From Streptomyces roseoverticillatus (GTDB taxonomy: Bacteria; Actinomycetota; Actinomycetes; Streptomycetales; Streptomycetaceae), in contig NZ_JOFL01000011.1 in the NCBI RefSeq assembly GCF_000719265.1, positions 186,001-250,000 on the forward strand: a DNA stretch of 64,000 nt, written 5' to 3'. A program made the position numbers and the translations under genes. The notes beneath the pieces are model-generated. The model was not told the origin of the DNA and did no database searches. It saw only the letters and a program-made list of their open reading frames with translations. Positions 26,581 through 35,192 of the stretch are shown here, piece by piece (positions within the stretch are counted from its first letter, which is position 1; every line of letters starts with the position of its first letter).

Positions 26581-28095
26581 GTGACCATGACTGCAAGGAC
26601 CGCGAACGACCAGCGCTTCCGCGAGTTCAAGATGCCCGACGTGGGCGAGGGGCTCACCGAGGCGGAGATCCTCAAGTGGTACGTGGCCGCCGGCGACACC
26701 GTCGCCGACGGGCAGGTGGTGTGTGAGGTCGAGACGGCCAAGGCGGCCGTCGAACTGCCGATCCCCTTCGACGGGGTCGTGCACGAACTGCGGTTCCCCG
26801 AGGGGACGACGGTCGACGTCGGCCAGGTGATCATCTCGGTGGACACGGACCCCGGAGCGGGACCGGCTGCGCCGGAGCAGGCTGCGGCCCCGGCCGCGCC
26901 CGCCGAGGAGGCGGAGGAGCCGCAGGGGCGGCAGGCCGTGCTGGTGGGGTACGGGGCGGCGCCGTCTTCGACGAAGCGGCGTGCTCGCAAGCAGCCCGTG
27001 ACAGCCGAGCCGGTGGCCGCCGCCATACAGGCGGAGCTCAACGGGCGCCCGGCCGGGGCGGCCGGGCCTGCTGCGGCCGCAGTGCCCTCGACCGGTGCAC
27101 CCGGAACCGCGGCCGAAAAGATTTCGCCGGTCCCCGGCACGGGACAGGCCTCCGGGACGGGAACGGCCCCCGGGGCCGGACAGGCCTCCGTTGGTGCTCG
27201 TCCGCTCGCCAAACCCCCCGTGCGCAAGCTCGCCAAGGATCTCGGGGTCGATCTCGCCTCCGTCATCCCGTCCGGTGCCGACGGCATCGTGACGCGCGAG
27301 GACGTCCACGCCGCCGCTTCGGCCGCGACTGCCCCGGTCGCGGAGGAGCCGGTGGCCGTCGCGGGCGCTCCCGCGGCCGGTGGGGACCTCGCCGCGCGCG
27401 AGACGCGGATCCCGGTCAAGGGGGTCCGCAAGGCCACCGCCCAGGCGATGGTCGCGAGCGCCTTCACCGCGCCGCACGTCACGGAGTTCGTCACCGTCGA
27501 CGTGACCCGCACGATGAAGCTCGTCCAGAAGCTCAAGGACGACCCCGACATGGCGGGCCTGCGCGTCAACCCGCTCCTGCTCGTCATGAAGGCCTTCCTC
27601 GTCGCGATCAAGCGGAACCCGGACGTCAACGCGTCGTGGGACGAGGAGAACCAGGAGATCGTCCGCAAGGGCTACGTGAACCTGGGCATCGCGGCGGCCA
27701 CGCCGCGCGGGCTGATCGTGCCGAACATCAAGGACGCCGGCGTCAAGACGCTCCCCGAGCTGTCCACGGCGCTGTCCGAGCTGGTGGCGACCGCCCGCGA
27801 GGGGAAGACCAGCCCGGCGGACATGTCCGGCGGCACGGTGACCATCACCAACGTGGGCGTCTTCGGCGTCGACACCGGCACGCCCATCCTCAACCCGGGC
27901 GAGTCGGCGATCCTGGCCTTCGGCGCGGTCAAGCTGCAGCCGTGGGTCCACAAGGGCAAGGTCAAGCCGCGGCACGTGACGACGCTGGCGCTGTCCTTCG
28001 ACCACCGCCTGGTCGACGGCGAGCTGGGTTCGAAGGTGCTGGCCGACACGGCGGCGGTGCTGGAGAATCCGCAGCGGCTGATCACCTGGGGCTGA
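26581..28095 (+). CDS. bkdC: 2-oxoacid dehydrogenase E2 acyltransferase (second operon)
   Basis: 504 residues. The lipoyl domain has VETAKAAVELP (Lys near residue 53), then an Ala/Pro/Gly linker, a subunit-binding domain (VRKLAKDLGVDLASV, about 218-255), and a catalytic domain with FTAPHVTEFVTVDVT and the DHRLVDG active-site motif near the C-terminus. It transfers acyl groups to CoA. GTG 26581 is used (SD GAGGAGAG, short spacing); ATG 26587 two codons later is equally plausible. The last codons and stop start a 14-bp tandem repeat, and a long terminator hairpin follows. Confidence 0.87.
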   Translation: MTMTARTANDQRFREFKMPDVGEGLTEAEILKWYVAAGDTVADGQVVCEVETAKAAVELPIPFDGVVHELRFPEGTTVDVGQVIISVDTDPGAGPAAPEQAAAPAAPAEEAEEPQGRQAVLVGYGAAPSSTKRRARKQPVTAEPVAAAIQAELNGRPAGAAGPAAAAVPSTGAPGTAAEKISPVPGTGQASGTGTAPGAGQASVGARPLAKPPVRKLAKDLGVDLASVIPSGADGIVTREDVHAAASAATAPVAEEPVAVAGAPAAGGDLAARETRIPVKGVRKATAQAMVASAFTAPHVTEFVTVDVTRTMKLVQKLKDDPDMAGLRVNPLLLVMKAFLVAIKRNPDVNASWDEENQEIVRKGYVNLGIAAATPRGLIVPNIKDAGVKTLPELSTALSELVATAREGKTSPADMSGGTVTITNVGVFGVDTGTPILNPGESAILAFGAVKLQPWVHKGKVKPRHVTTLALSFDHRLVDGELGSKVLADTAAVLENPQRLITWG

Positions 28096-28129
28096 TCACC
28101 CGGGGCTGATCAGCTGGGGGTGATCCCGG
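28078..28129 (+). repeat. 14-bp tandem repeat starting in the E2 stop region
   Basis: CTGATCACCTGGGG (28078-28091, last coding codons), CTGATCACCCGGGG (28092-28105, contains the TGA), CTGATCAGCTGGGG (28106-28119), then a partial GTGATCCCGG. One of the clearest examples of gene-end duplication in the window. Confidence 0.85.
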
Positions 28130-28198
28130 CCTCCGGGTGAGTGATCCCGGATGGTCCTGGATTAATTGGTTGAATTAGGTACGACATAAACGACGAAA

Positions 28199-28257
28199 GG
28201 CCCGGACGCTTCTCTCCTCACCCCCCTCCAGCGAGGAGAGAGCGCGGCGTCCGGGCC
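28199..28257 (+). terminator. Strong two-part hairpin terminator after second bkd operon
   Basis: Outer arms GGCCCGGACGC / GCGTCCGGGCC (11 bp) and inner arms TCTCTCCTC / GAGGAGAGA (9 bp) around a C-rich loop. It is preceded by a rare AT-rich run (28161-28195, for example TTAATTGGTTGAATTAGG). Probably the operon terminator; a small structured RNA starting in the AT-rich part is a possible alternative. Confidence 0.8.
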
Positions 28258-28342
28258 CCCGTCGTGATGCGGAGCGGCCTCGGGAATCCCAGCCAGGTCA
28301 GCGACTCGAATAGCCCGTGCGGGGCAATTTACTTAAGATTGA

Positions 28343-28361
28343 CCGACACTTGCACTGTCGG
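28343..28361. promoter_or_regulatory. Dyad CCGACA-N7-TGTCGG before the XRE regulator
   Basis: Perfect 6-bp arms lying between an AT-rich TTTACTTAAGATTGACC stretch and the SD of the XRE gene. It is a candidate autoregulatory operator; TTGACC at 28339-28344 could serve as a -35. Confidence 0.45.
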
Positions 28362-28374
28362 AATTGGAGGACGC

Positions 28375-29208
28375 GTGGACGGCGCCGACCACGTGGACGG
28401 TGAATCCATCAGCCGTCTTCTCCGCGCCTGGCGGGCCCGCGTCGACGCGCGCACCGTCCCCGAGCTGCGCGGCGTCCTCCCCCGGCCCGGACGCCGCCTC
28501 TCCCAGGCCCACGTGGCCCGGATGACCGAGGTGAGCGAGGGCTGGTACCGCGCGCTGGAAGCCGGCCGCCGGCAGGACTTCTCCGAGCATTTCCTCCTCC
28601 GCGTCGCCCGAGCGCTGCGGCTGAGCGACGCCGAGACGCTCACGCTCTTTCTCGCGGTGAGCGGCCGCCGCCCGCCCGGTGAACTCTCCCGGGAAGCCGG
28701 CGCCGGGCGGGGCGATCTCCCATACGGCGTCAAAGCCCTGCTGGAACAGCAGACGTCCTATCCCGCCTATCTCTCCGATGTGGCCTGGAATATCGTCGCG
28801 GCGAATTCCCTCATGGCCGAGTGGTTTCCCTGGGTGCGGCGGCCCGGTGCCAATCTGATGCGCTGGGCGCTGCTCGACCCCGAGGCCCGCGAGCAGATGC
28901 TCGACTGGGAGAACGCCTGCGCCCGCACGTACCTCGCCATGCTGCGCGTCGCCGCCAACAGCGACCCCGGCAACGCCGAACTGCGCACGCTCGTCCGCGA
29001 CATCCTCGACGCGGACGCCGACTGCCGGCGCATCTGGGCCGAGGAGCACGACGTGGTCGAGCACCGCGACGGCGACGTGTTCCGGCTGCAACTGCCGTTC
29101 CACGGTGGACGGGAGGTACGGGTGACGAGCCATGTGCTGCTGCCCATACAGCGTCCTGACCTGAGGTTCGTCTTCATCACGCCCGCGGACGGCTGGACGG
29201 CACCTTAA
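28375..29208 (+). CDS. XRE family regulator with MmyB-like ligand-binding domain
   Basis: 277 residues. The N-terminal helix-turn-helix (LSQAHVARMTEVSEGWYRAL, about residues 42-61) is preceded by the family signature RAWRARV. The C-terminal MmyB-like PAS-type domain has the characteristic AYLSDVAWNIVAANSLMAEW stretch (about residues 134-153). Such regulators often sit beside and control a dehydrogenase or reductase and may sense a small hydrophobic ligand; no partner gene is adjacent here. GTG 28375 follows TTGGAGG. The 3' end is partly duplicated 70 bp downstream (29261-29281). Confidence 0.8.
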   Translation: MDGADHVDGESISRLLRAWRARVDARTVPELRGVLPRPGRRLSQAHVARMTEVSEGWYRALEAGRRQDFSEHFLLRVARALRLSDAETLTLFLAVSGRRPPGELSREAGAGRGDLPYGVKALLEQQTSYPAYLSDVAWNIVAANSLMAEWFPWVRRPGANLMRWALLDPEAREQMLDWENACARTYLAMLRVAANSDPGNAELRTLVRDILDADADCRRIWAEEHDVVEHRDGDVFRLQLPFHGGREVRVTSHVLLPIQRPDLRFVFITPADGWTAP

Positions 29209-29281
29209 GCCCTGCCAGAAGGCCTGCCGGAGGTCCCGCCGGAGGCCCTGCCGGGCGGGCGGCTGGACAGGACCGTAAGCC
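29191..29281 (+). repeat. Duplication of the XRE gene 3' end, with degenerate repeats between
   Basis: The gene end (29191-29211, stop included) recurs at 29261-29281 with 18 of 21 bases matching. The space between contains further degenerate CCTGCCGGAGG-type units. Confidence 0.65.
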
Positions 29282-29333
29282 GGGACGCCCGTTGTCCGGA
29301 TCGCGGACCCCCTCTTTCTGCGTATATATCTTG

Positions 29334-29352
29334 TATCTAAGCTGTGTTCATG
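29334..29352 (+). promoter_or_regulatory. Possible -10 for near-leaderless transcription of the GntR gene
   Basis: TATCTA (29334-29339) in an AT-rich run (CGTATATATCTTGTATCTAA) lies 10 nt before the ATG at 29350, and there is no Shine-Dalgarno. Transcription would start close to the start codon. Confidence 0.35.
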
Positions 29353-30033
29353 CCAACCGCCACTCCCTCCGTTGCGATCAAGCAGACCAAGCAGAGCAAG
29401 CAGCCTCCCGCCGCCGAGCGTGTCTACACGCACATCAAGGAAGCCGTCCTGCACCGCCGTTACGAAGGCGGCACGCTGCTCACCGAGGGGGATCTGGCCG
29501 AGGCCGTCGGGGTGTCCCGCACCCCCGTGCGCGAAGCCCTGCTCCGGCTGGAGGCCGAAGGGCTGATCAAGCTCTACCCGAAGAAGGGCGCCCTCGTCCT
29601 GCCCGTCTCCGCACAGGAGATCGCCGACGTCGTCGAGACCCGGCTGCTCGTCGAGAAGTACGCGGCGGCCAAGGCCGTACCCGCCTCCGCGCTGCTCATC
29701 GCCCGCCTGGAAGAGCTGCTCGACGACATGAGACGCCAGGCAGCGGCCGGTGACCTGGCCGCGGTCTCCGTCAGCGACCGCGCCTTCCACGCCGAGATCG
29801 TGCGCAGCGCCGGCAACGAGATCCTCTCCCGGCTCTACGACCAGCTGCGCGACCGTCAGCTGCGGATGGGGGTGGCCGTGATGCACGCCCACCCCGACCG
29901 CATCGCCAAGAACCACAGCGAGCACACCGAGATCCTCGAAGCGCTGCGCGCCGGTGACGCCGAGGCCGCCGTCGCCGTCATCGACCAGCACGTGAGCTGG
30001 GTGCGCAACCTCGCCCAGGGCGAGATCCGATGA
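29350..30033 (+). CDS. GntR family regulator with FCD domain
   Basis: 227 residues. The N-terminal winged helix (LAEAVGVSRTPVREALLRLE, about residues 48-67) is followed by a helical FCD (FadR C-terminal) domain with metal-ligand histidines and acidic residues (DRAFHAEIVRSAGNEIL, then NHSEHTEILEAL). Start ATG 29350 is preferred; GTG 29344 is in frame and neither has an SD. It lies 19 nt upstream of an MFS transporter, so it probably regulates that transporter in response to its substrate, likely an organic acid. Confidence 0.83.
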   Translation: MPTATPSVAIKQTKQSKQPPAAERVYTHIKEAVLHRRYEGGTLLTEGDLAEAVGVSRTPVREALLRLEAEGLIKLYPKKGALVLPVSAQEIADVVETRLLVEKYAAAKAVPASALLIARLEELLDDMRRQAAAGDLAAVSVSDRAFHAEIVRSAGNEILSRLYDQLRDRQLRMGVAVMHAHPDRIAKNHSEHTEILEALRAGDAEAAVAVIDQHVSWVRNLAQGEIR

Positions 30034-30052
30034 ACGAGTGGGGGGAGCACCG

Positions 30053-31390
30053 ATGAGTCAGGGGGCCGCAGCGCTGCCCGGCGACCCACCCGGCGGACGG
30101 CGCGCGGTCGCCGTCTGGGGTCTGGGCGTCGGGGTCTACTTCGTCGCCATCATCTTCCGTACGAGCCTCGGCGTCGCCGGCATCGACGCCGCCGAGCGCT
30201 TCCACATCAACGCGTCCGCGCTGTCGACGTTCTCCATACTCCAGCTGCTCGTCTACGCGGGCATGCAGATACCCGTCGGCCTGATGGTCGACCGGCTGGG
30301 CACGAAGAAGGTGCTGGCGCTCGGCGCCGTCCTGTTCACTGCCGGGCAGCTCGCCTTCGCCCTCTCCCACACGTACGGCACGGCCCTCGCCAGCCGCGCC
30401 CTGCTCGGCTGCGGCGACGCGATGACGTTCATCAGCGTGCTCCGGCTCGGCGCGCGCTGGTTCCCCGCCCGCCGCGGCCCGCTGATCGCGCAGGTGGCGG
30501 CGCTGTTCGGGATGGCGGGCAACCTCGTCTCCACCATGGTCCTCGCCCGGCTGCTCCACGGCGCCGGCTGGACCGCCACGTTCGGCGGCAGCGCCGCGGC
30601 GGGCATCCTCGTCCTCCTCCTGACGCTGCTGTTCCTGAAGGACCACCCGGAGGGCCACGAGCCGCCGCCGGCCGCGCACGGAGACGGAAACGGAGGCGGC
30701 AGGGGCTTCGTCCGGCGCCAGATCGCCCTGACGTGGCGGGAGCCCGGCACCCGGCTCGGCATGTGGGTGCACTTCACGTCCCAGTTCCCGGCCATGGTCT
30801 TCCTGCTCCTGTGGGGCATGCCGTTCCTGGTCGAGGCGGAGGGCCTCTCGCGGGAGACCGCGGGCCTGCTGCTGACCGTCGTCGTGCTCTCCAACATGGC
30901 CGTCGGGCTCGTCTACGGGCAGATCATCGCCCGCCACCACGCGGCCCGGCTGCCGCTCGCGCTCGGCACGGTCGGCGCGACCGCCCTGCTGTGGGCCGCC
31001 GTGGCCGGCTGGCCCGGCGCCCACGCGCCCGTGTGGCTGCTCGTGACCGAATGCGTCATGCTCGGCGCGTGCGGCCCCGCCTCGATGATCGGCTTCGACT
31101 TCGCCCGCCCCGCGAACCCGCCCGAGCGCCAGGGCACCGCCTCCGGCATCGTCAACATGGGCGGCTTCATCGCCTCCATCACCACGCTGCTGGCCGTGGG
31201 CGTCCTGCTCGACGCCACCGGGGACGACTACCGCCTCGCCTTCTGCTCCGTCTTCGTCCTGGAAGCGCTCGGCCTGTCCCAGATCCTGCGGCTGCGCACG
31301 CGCGCGCAGCGGCGGGAGCAGGAGCGGGTGGTGGCTTCGCGGGTGGAGACGGTGCACGTGCCGGCGGTTTCGCCGGGGTCCACGGCGTAA
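30053..31390 (+). CDS. MFS transporter
   Basis: 445 residues with 12 predicted membrane helices and the MFS loop 2-3 signature (GLMVDRLGTKKVL, about residues 78-90). A long central cytoplasmic loop (around residues 200-225, PPPAAHGDGNGG) separates the two halves. ATG 30053 follows GGGGGGAGCACC. Probable uptake or export of a metabolite sensed by the adjacent GntR regulator; the substrate is unknown. Confidence 0.83.
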   Translation: MSQGAAALPGDPPGGRRAVAVWGLGVGVYFVAIIFRTSLGVAGIDAAERFHINASALSTFSILQLLVYAGMQIPVGLMVDRLGTKKVLALGAVLFTAGQLAFALSHTYGTALASRALLGCGDAMTFISVLRLGARWFPARRGPLIAQVAALFGMAGNLVSTMVLARLLHGAGWTATFGGSAAAGILVLLLTLLFLKDHPEGHEPPPAAHGDGNGGGRGFVRRQIALTWREPGTRLGMWVHFTSQFPAMVFLLLWGMPFLVEAEGLSRETAGLLLTVVVLSNMAVGLVYGQIIARHHAARLPLALGTVGATALLWAAVAGWPGAHAPVWLLVTECVMLGACGPASMIGFDFARPANPPERQGTASGIVNMGGFIASITTLLAVGVLLDATGDDYRLAFCSVFVLEALGLSQILRLRTRAQRREQERVVASRVETVHVPAVSPGSTA

Positions 31391-31391
31391 C

Positions 31392-31479
31392 CGCCGGTCC
31401 TACGGCGTGGTCTCTCGGGTACTCCGGGTACTCCGGGTGCTCCGGGTGCCTCGGGGCGAGCGCCGGTCCTACGGCGTGA
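31392..31479 (-). repeat. 18-bp direct repeat at the maleylpyruvate-isomerase-family gene end plus 10-bp minisatellite
   Basis: CGCCGGTCCTACGGCGTG occurs at 31461-31478 (containing the stop codon of the minus-strand gene) and again at 31392-31409. Between them lies a short series of GGTACTCCGG-like units (about 31417-31455). Confidence 0.8.
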
Positions 31480-32299
31480 TCGCGAACTCCCTGAGGATCG
31501 CCTCCGCCAGGTCCGGCTCCCCCTCCACCTTGATCCGCCCCAGCGCCGCCTCCGGCCGCACCCGGCCGCACGCCAGCCGGGCGTACGTCTCCCAGTCCAT
31601 CGCGAACGTGACCGCCGGGCCCAGCGACACGCTGCCGTCGATCGTTCCCCGCCCCTGCTGGTCGACGCGCACGGTCCGCAGGAACTCCAGCGGGCCGTGC
31701 ACGTCGAAGACGACCGTCGATCCCGGCGGCGCGCCGGCGTCCTTGGCCACGACCCTCGGCAGCGCGCCGAGCAGGAAGTCCCGGCAGATGACCGCGGCGG
31801 GCGAGTCCAGGTTGCCGGGCATGCCGAGCGCGCGGCGCAGGTCCTGCTCGTGCGTCCACACGTCGAAGGCCCGTACCACCAGGGCGCGTTCGAGCGGCTG
31901 CTCGTTGCCGGAGCCGAGCGGCCAGCGGATCGCCGTCTGCGGGCCGCGCGTCTCGTTGCGCAGCTGGCGGGAGCGGCGGATGACGATGAGCTCCAGCTCC
32001 GACGTCATCTCCAGCGCGGTGTGACAGCGCCGCACGTCCACCTGCACCTCGTTGTAGCGGGAGAACTCGTCGGTGACGTGGAAGAGGTCGCGCGGCAGCG
32101 TGTGGATCGGCCGCGGCTCACCCAGCATTTCGGTCTCCACGCCGATGACGTGCGAGACGACGTCGCGCACCGACCACCCGGGGCACTCGGTGGCCCGGTT
32201 CCAGTCGCTCTCGGCGAGCGGTTTCACCAAGTCGTTGATCGCTTCGATGGAGTGGGTCCAGGCGTCGATGGCCGGCTGAAGATTCGGGTGGACGGTCAC
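31469..32299 (-). CDS. Maleylpyruvate isomerase family mycothiol-dependent enzyme
   Basis: 276 residues. The N-terminal DinB-like four-helix metal-binding domain has CPGWSVRDVVSHVIGVETE (about residues 39-57, His as metal ligand) and ALVVRAFDVWTHEQDLRRAL (about 138-157). A C-terminal SCP-2-like domain follows. Members transfer or isomerise with mycothiol; the substrate here is unknown. GTG 32299 is the start. It diverges from the nitrilase-family gene across a region containing a 30-bp direct repeat. Confidence 0.8.
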   Translation of the reverse strand: MTVHPNLQPAIDAWTHSIEAINDLVKPLAESDWNRATECPGWSVRDVVSHVIGVETEMLGEPRPIHTLPRDLFHVTDEFSRYNEVQVDVRRCHTALEMTSELELIVIRRSRQLRNETRGPQTAIRWPLGSGNEQPLERALVVRAFDVWTHEQDLRRALGMPGNLDSPAAVICRDFLLGALPRVVAKDAGAPPGSTVVFDVHGPLEFLRTVRVDQQGRGTIDGSVSLGPAVTFAMDWETYARLACGRVRPEAALGRIKVEGEPDLAEAILREFAITP

Positions 32300-32325
32300 G
32301 TGATCCCTCGGGCGGTGCGGCGGGT

Positions 32326-32382
32326 GCGTGGGCGTTCCTGATGCGAGTGCGTAGGGCGTGGGCGTTCCTGATGCGGGTGCGT
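32326..32382. repeat. 30-bp-period direct repeat in divergent promoter region
   Basis: Starting GCGTGGGCGTTCCTGATGCG, the 27-bp segment at 32326-32352 recurs at 32356-32382 with one change. It lies upstream of both the minus-strand enzyme and the plus-strand nitrilase gene. Repeated regulator binding sites or simple slippage are both possible. Confidence 0.8.
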
Positions 32383-32447
32383 TAGTTAAGTTACGCTGCG
32401 CGCGGGTGACCCGGCAGAGGTTTCGTGTGCTGAGAGTGGTGGGTACT

Positions 32448-33236
32448 GTGCGTGCTTCCCTGATTCAGATAAACGTCGATCCGGCGGAGCCGGTCGCCCG
32501 GCGGCGGGATCGCGCGGCGGCGCTGGTGCGGGAGCAGGCGGGCAGCGATCTGGTCGTCCTGCCCGAGCTGTGGCACGTGGGCGCTTTCGCCTTCGAGTCG
32601 TTCGCAGCCGAGGCGGAACCGTTGGACGGTCCCACGGTTCGTGCCATGTCTGCTGCTGCGCGTGACGCGGCTGTCTGGTTGCACGCCGGGTCGATCGTCG
32701 AGCGGGACGCCGGCGGCGCCTTGTACAACACCTCCCTGGTCTTCTCCCCGGCCGGCGAACTCGTGCGGACGTACCGGAAGATCCACCGTTTCGGCTTCGA
32801 CAAGGGCGAGGCCGTGACCATGGCCGCGGGGGCGGAGCCGGTCACGGTGGCGCTGCCGGGCGCCGTGGCAGGCCTGGCCACCTGCTACGACCTGCGGTTT
32901 CCCGAGCTCTTCCGCGCCCTCGTCGACCGCGGCGCCCAGATGTTCGTCGTACCGGCCGGATGGCCCGAGCGGCGGCGCGCCCACTGGTCGCTGCTCGCCC
33001 GCGCGCGGGCCGTCGAGAACCAGGCCTACGTGCTGGCCTGCGGCACGGCCGGCACGCACGCGGGGGTGGAGCAGGCCGGCCACAGTGTCGTGGTCGATCC
33101 CTGGGGGGATGTGGTCGGCGAGGCGGGGGCGGGTGAGGAAGTGCTCGCCGTCGACCTCGACCCGGCGCGGGTGGCGCGGGTCCGCGAGGAGTTTCCGGCG
33201 CTCAAGGACCGGGTTCTCGGCGTCCGCGGACATTAA
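32448..33236 (+). CDS. Carbon-nitrogen hydrolase (nitrilase superfamily)
   Basis: 262 residues. The nitrilase catalytic triad is in place: Glu in LVVLPELWHVG (about residue 41), Lys in YRKIHRFGFDKGE (about 110), Cys in GLATCYDLRFPELFRAL (about 147). The pattern resembles omega-amidase or related amidases that hydrolyse small amides. Cytoplasmic. GTG 32448 gives a start typical of the family (MRASLIQINV); GTG 32424 is in frame. A perfect hairpin follows at 33247. Confidence 0.85.
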   Translation: MRASLIQINVDPAEPVARRRDRAAALVREQAGSDLVVLPELWHVGAFAFESFAAEAEPLDGPTVRAMSAAARDAAVWLHAGSIVERDAGGALYNTSLVFSPAGELVRTYRKIHRFGFDKGEAVTMAAGAEPVTVALPGAVAGLATCYDLRFPELFRALVDRGAQMFVVPAGWPERRRAHWSLLARARAVENQAYVLACGTAGTHAGVEQAGHSVVVDPWGDVVGEAGAGEEVLAVDLDPARVARVREEFPALKDRVLGVRGH

Positions 33237-33246
33237 CGCCGTGTGT

Positions 33247-33267
33247 CATTCCCCGGGCGGGGGAATG
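33247..33267 (+). terminator. Hairpin after nitrilase-family gene
   Basis: CATTCCCC-GGGCG-GGGGAATG, 8-bp perfect stem with a 5-nt loop, 10 nt after the stop codon and 31 nt before the next start. It may terminate transcription or lie in the next gene's leader. Confidence 0.55.
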
Positions 33268-33298
33268 CCTGCTGTGGCCGGTGTTGTTTGATGGCGGT

Positions 33299-35095
33299 AT
33301 GGCCCCTCGCGTACGTGTCCGCGCCCCCGAACTCATCGGCAAGGGCGGCTGGCTGAACACCGGCAATGTTGACCTTTCCCTCGCTGACCTGCGAGGACGC
33401 ATCGTCATCCTCGACTTCTGGACGTTCTGCTGTGTGAACTGCCTGCACGTCCTCGACGAGCTGCGCGAGCTGGAGGAGAAGCACCGCGACACCGTGGTGA
33501 TCATCGGTGTGCACTCGCCGAAGTTCGTCCACGAGGCCGAGCACCAGGCCGTCGTCGACGCCGTCGAGCGGTACGGGGTAGAGCACCCCGTCCTCGACGA
33601 CCCCGAGCTCGCGACGTGGAAGCAGTACGCCGTGCGGGCCTGGCCCACGCTCGTGGTGATCGACCCCGAGGGGTACGTCGTCGCCCAGCACTCCGGCGAG
33701 GGCCACGCCCACGCCCTGGAAGCGCTTGTCGCCGAGCTGGAGGCCGAGCACGGCGCGAAGGGGACGCTGCGGCGGGGGGACGGGCCGTACGTGGCGCCCG
33801 AGCCGGAGGCCACGGATCTTCGGTTCCCGGGGAAGGCGGTTGTGCTGCCCGGCGGTGGGTTCCTGGTGTCCGACTCCACGCGGCACCAGCTGGTGGAGAT
33901 GGCGGACGACGGTGAGACCGTCGTCCGGCGGATCGGCAGCGGCGAGCGGGGGTTCGGGGCCGGGTCGTTCAACGAGCCCCAGGGGCTCGCCCTGCTGCCC
34001 GACGGCAAGGTCGTCGTCGCCGACACCGTCAACCACGCGCTGCGGGCCTACGACCCGGAGACCGGTGTCGTGACCACCATCGCCGGCACCGGGCGGCAGT
34101 GGATGCAGGGACAGCCCACGTCCGGGCCCGCCCTCGAAGTCTCACTCTCCTCCCCCTGGGACGTCGCCTGGTTCGACGAGCGGCTGTGGATCGCCATGGC
34201 CGGAGTGCACCAGCTCTGGACGTACGACCCCGAGAGCGGAACGGTCGAGGCCGCCGCCGGCACGACCAACGAGGGCATCGTCGACGGGCCGCTGCGCGAA
34301 GCCTGGTTCGCCCAGCCCTCCGGGCTCGCCGCGTCGGCCGACGGCGAGCGGCTGTGGGTCGCCGACTCCGAGGGATCCGCCGTGCGGTGGGTCGACCGTG
34401 ACGGGTTCGTGCACACGGCCGTCGGCAAGGGCCTGTTCGACTTCGGGCACCGCGACGGGGACGCGGTGCAGGCCCTGCTGCAGCACCCGCTCGGCGTCAC
34501 CGCCCTCCCCGACGGGTCCGTCGCCATCGCCGACACGTACAACCACGCGCTGCGGCGCTACGACCCGGCGAGCGGCGAGGTGACGACGCTCGCCACGGAC
34601 CTGCGGGAGCCGTCCGACGCGGTGCTCGTCGGGGACGACGTCGTGGTGGTCGAGTCCGCCCGGCACCGGCTCACGCGGCTGCGGCTGCCGGAGTCCGCGG
34701 TACGGGTGGAGGCAGTCGCCCATCAGACGCAGCGGGCCGCGACGGACGTGGCGCCCGGGCGGCTGCGGGTCGACGTCGTCTTCTCCGCGCCGGCGGGGCA
34801 GAAGCTCGACACGCGGTACGGGCCGTCGACGCGGCTGATCGTCAGCTCCACCCCTCCGGAGCTCCTGGCGGAGGGCGCGGGGACGGGTACGGACCTCGGG
34901 CGCGATCTGGTGCTGGCGGAGGGCGTGACCGAGGGCATCCTGCACGTCTCGGCCATGGCGGCGTCGTGTGACGACGATCCGGCGAACGAATACCCGGCGT
35001 GCCACATGCACCAGAACGACTGGGGAGTGCCCGTGCGGGTCGTGGCCGGCGGTGCGGAGCGGTTGCCGCTGGTCCTTGCGGGGCTGGACGGCTGA
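33299..35095 (+). CDS. Thioredoxin-fold/NHL-repeat protein (NHLRC2-like)
   Basis: 598 residues. An N-terminal thioredoxin-like domain carries FWTFCCVNCLHVL (about residues 40-52), a CCxxC variant of the CxxC redox centre, then WPTLVVIDPEG. Residues from about 170 to 480 form an NHL beta-propeller with repeated NEPQGLALLPDGKVVVADT, NHALRAYDP and HPLGVTALPDGSVAIADT units. A C-terminal beta domain follows. The architecture equals NHLRC2. No signal peptide is seen, so probably cytoplasmic; the biochemical role is unknown. Three G/C-rich copies of CCCTCCGGC lie just behind the gene (35137-35165). Confidence 0.82.
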   Translation: MAPRVRVRAPELIGKGGWLNTGNVDLSLADLRGRIVILDFWTFCCVNCLHVLDELRELEEKHRDTVVIIGVHSPKFVHEAEHQAVVDAVERYGVEHPVLDDPELATWKQYAVRAWPTLVVIDPEGYVVAQHSGEGHAHALEALVAELEAEHGAKGTLRRGDGPYVAPEPEATDLRFPGKAVVLPGGGFLVSDSTRHQLVEMADDGETVVRRIGSGERGFGAGSFNEPQGLALLPDGKVVVADTVNHALRAYDPETGVVTTIAGTGRQWMQGQPTSGPALEVSLSSPWDVAWFDERLWIAMAGVHQLWTYDPESGTVEAAAGTTNEGIVDGPLREAWFAQPSGLAASADGERLWVADSEGSAVRWVDRDGFVHTAVGKGLFDFGHRDGDAVQALLQHPLGVTALPDGSVAIADTYNHALRRYDPASGEVTTLATDLREPSDAVLVGDDVVVVESARHRLTRLRLPESAVRVEAVAHQTQRAATDVAPGRLRVDVVFSAPAGQKLDTRYGPSTRLIVSSTPPELLAEGAGTGTDLGRDLVLAEGVTEGILHVSAMAASCDDDPANEYPACHMHQNDWGVPVRVVAGGAERLPLVLAGLDG

Positions 35096-35192
35096 CGCGT
35101 CGGGCGGGCCGGGCCGGGGGCCTCCGGGGCAGGGCTCCGGCCCTCCGGCCCTCCGGCCCTCCGGCACGTCGCCGGCCGCGGGCCGAGAGGAC

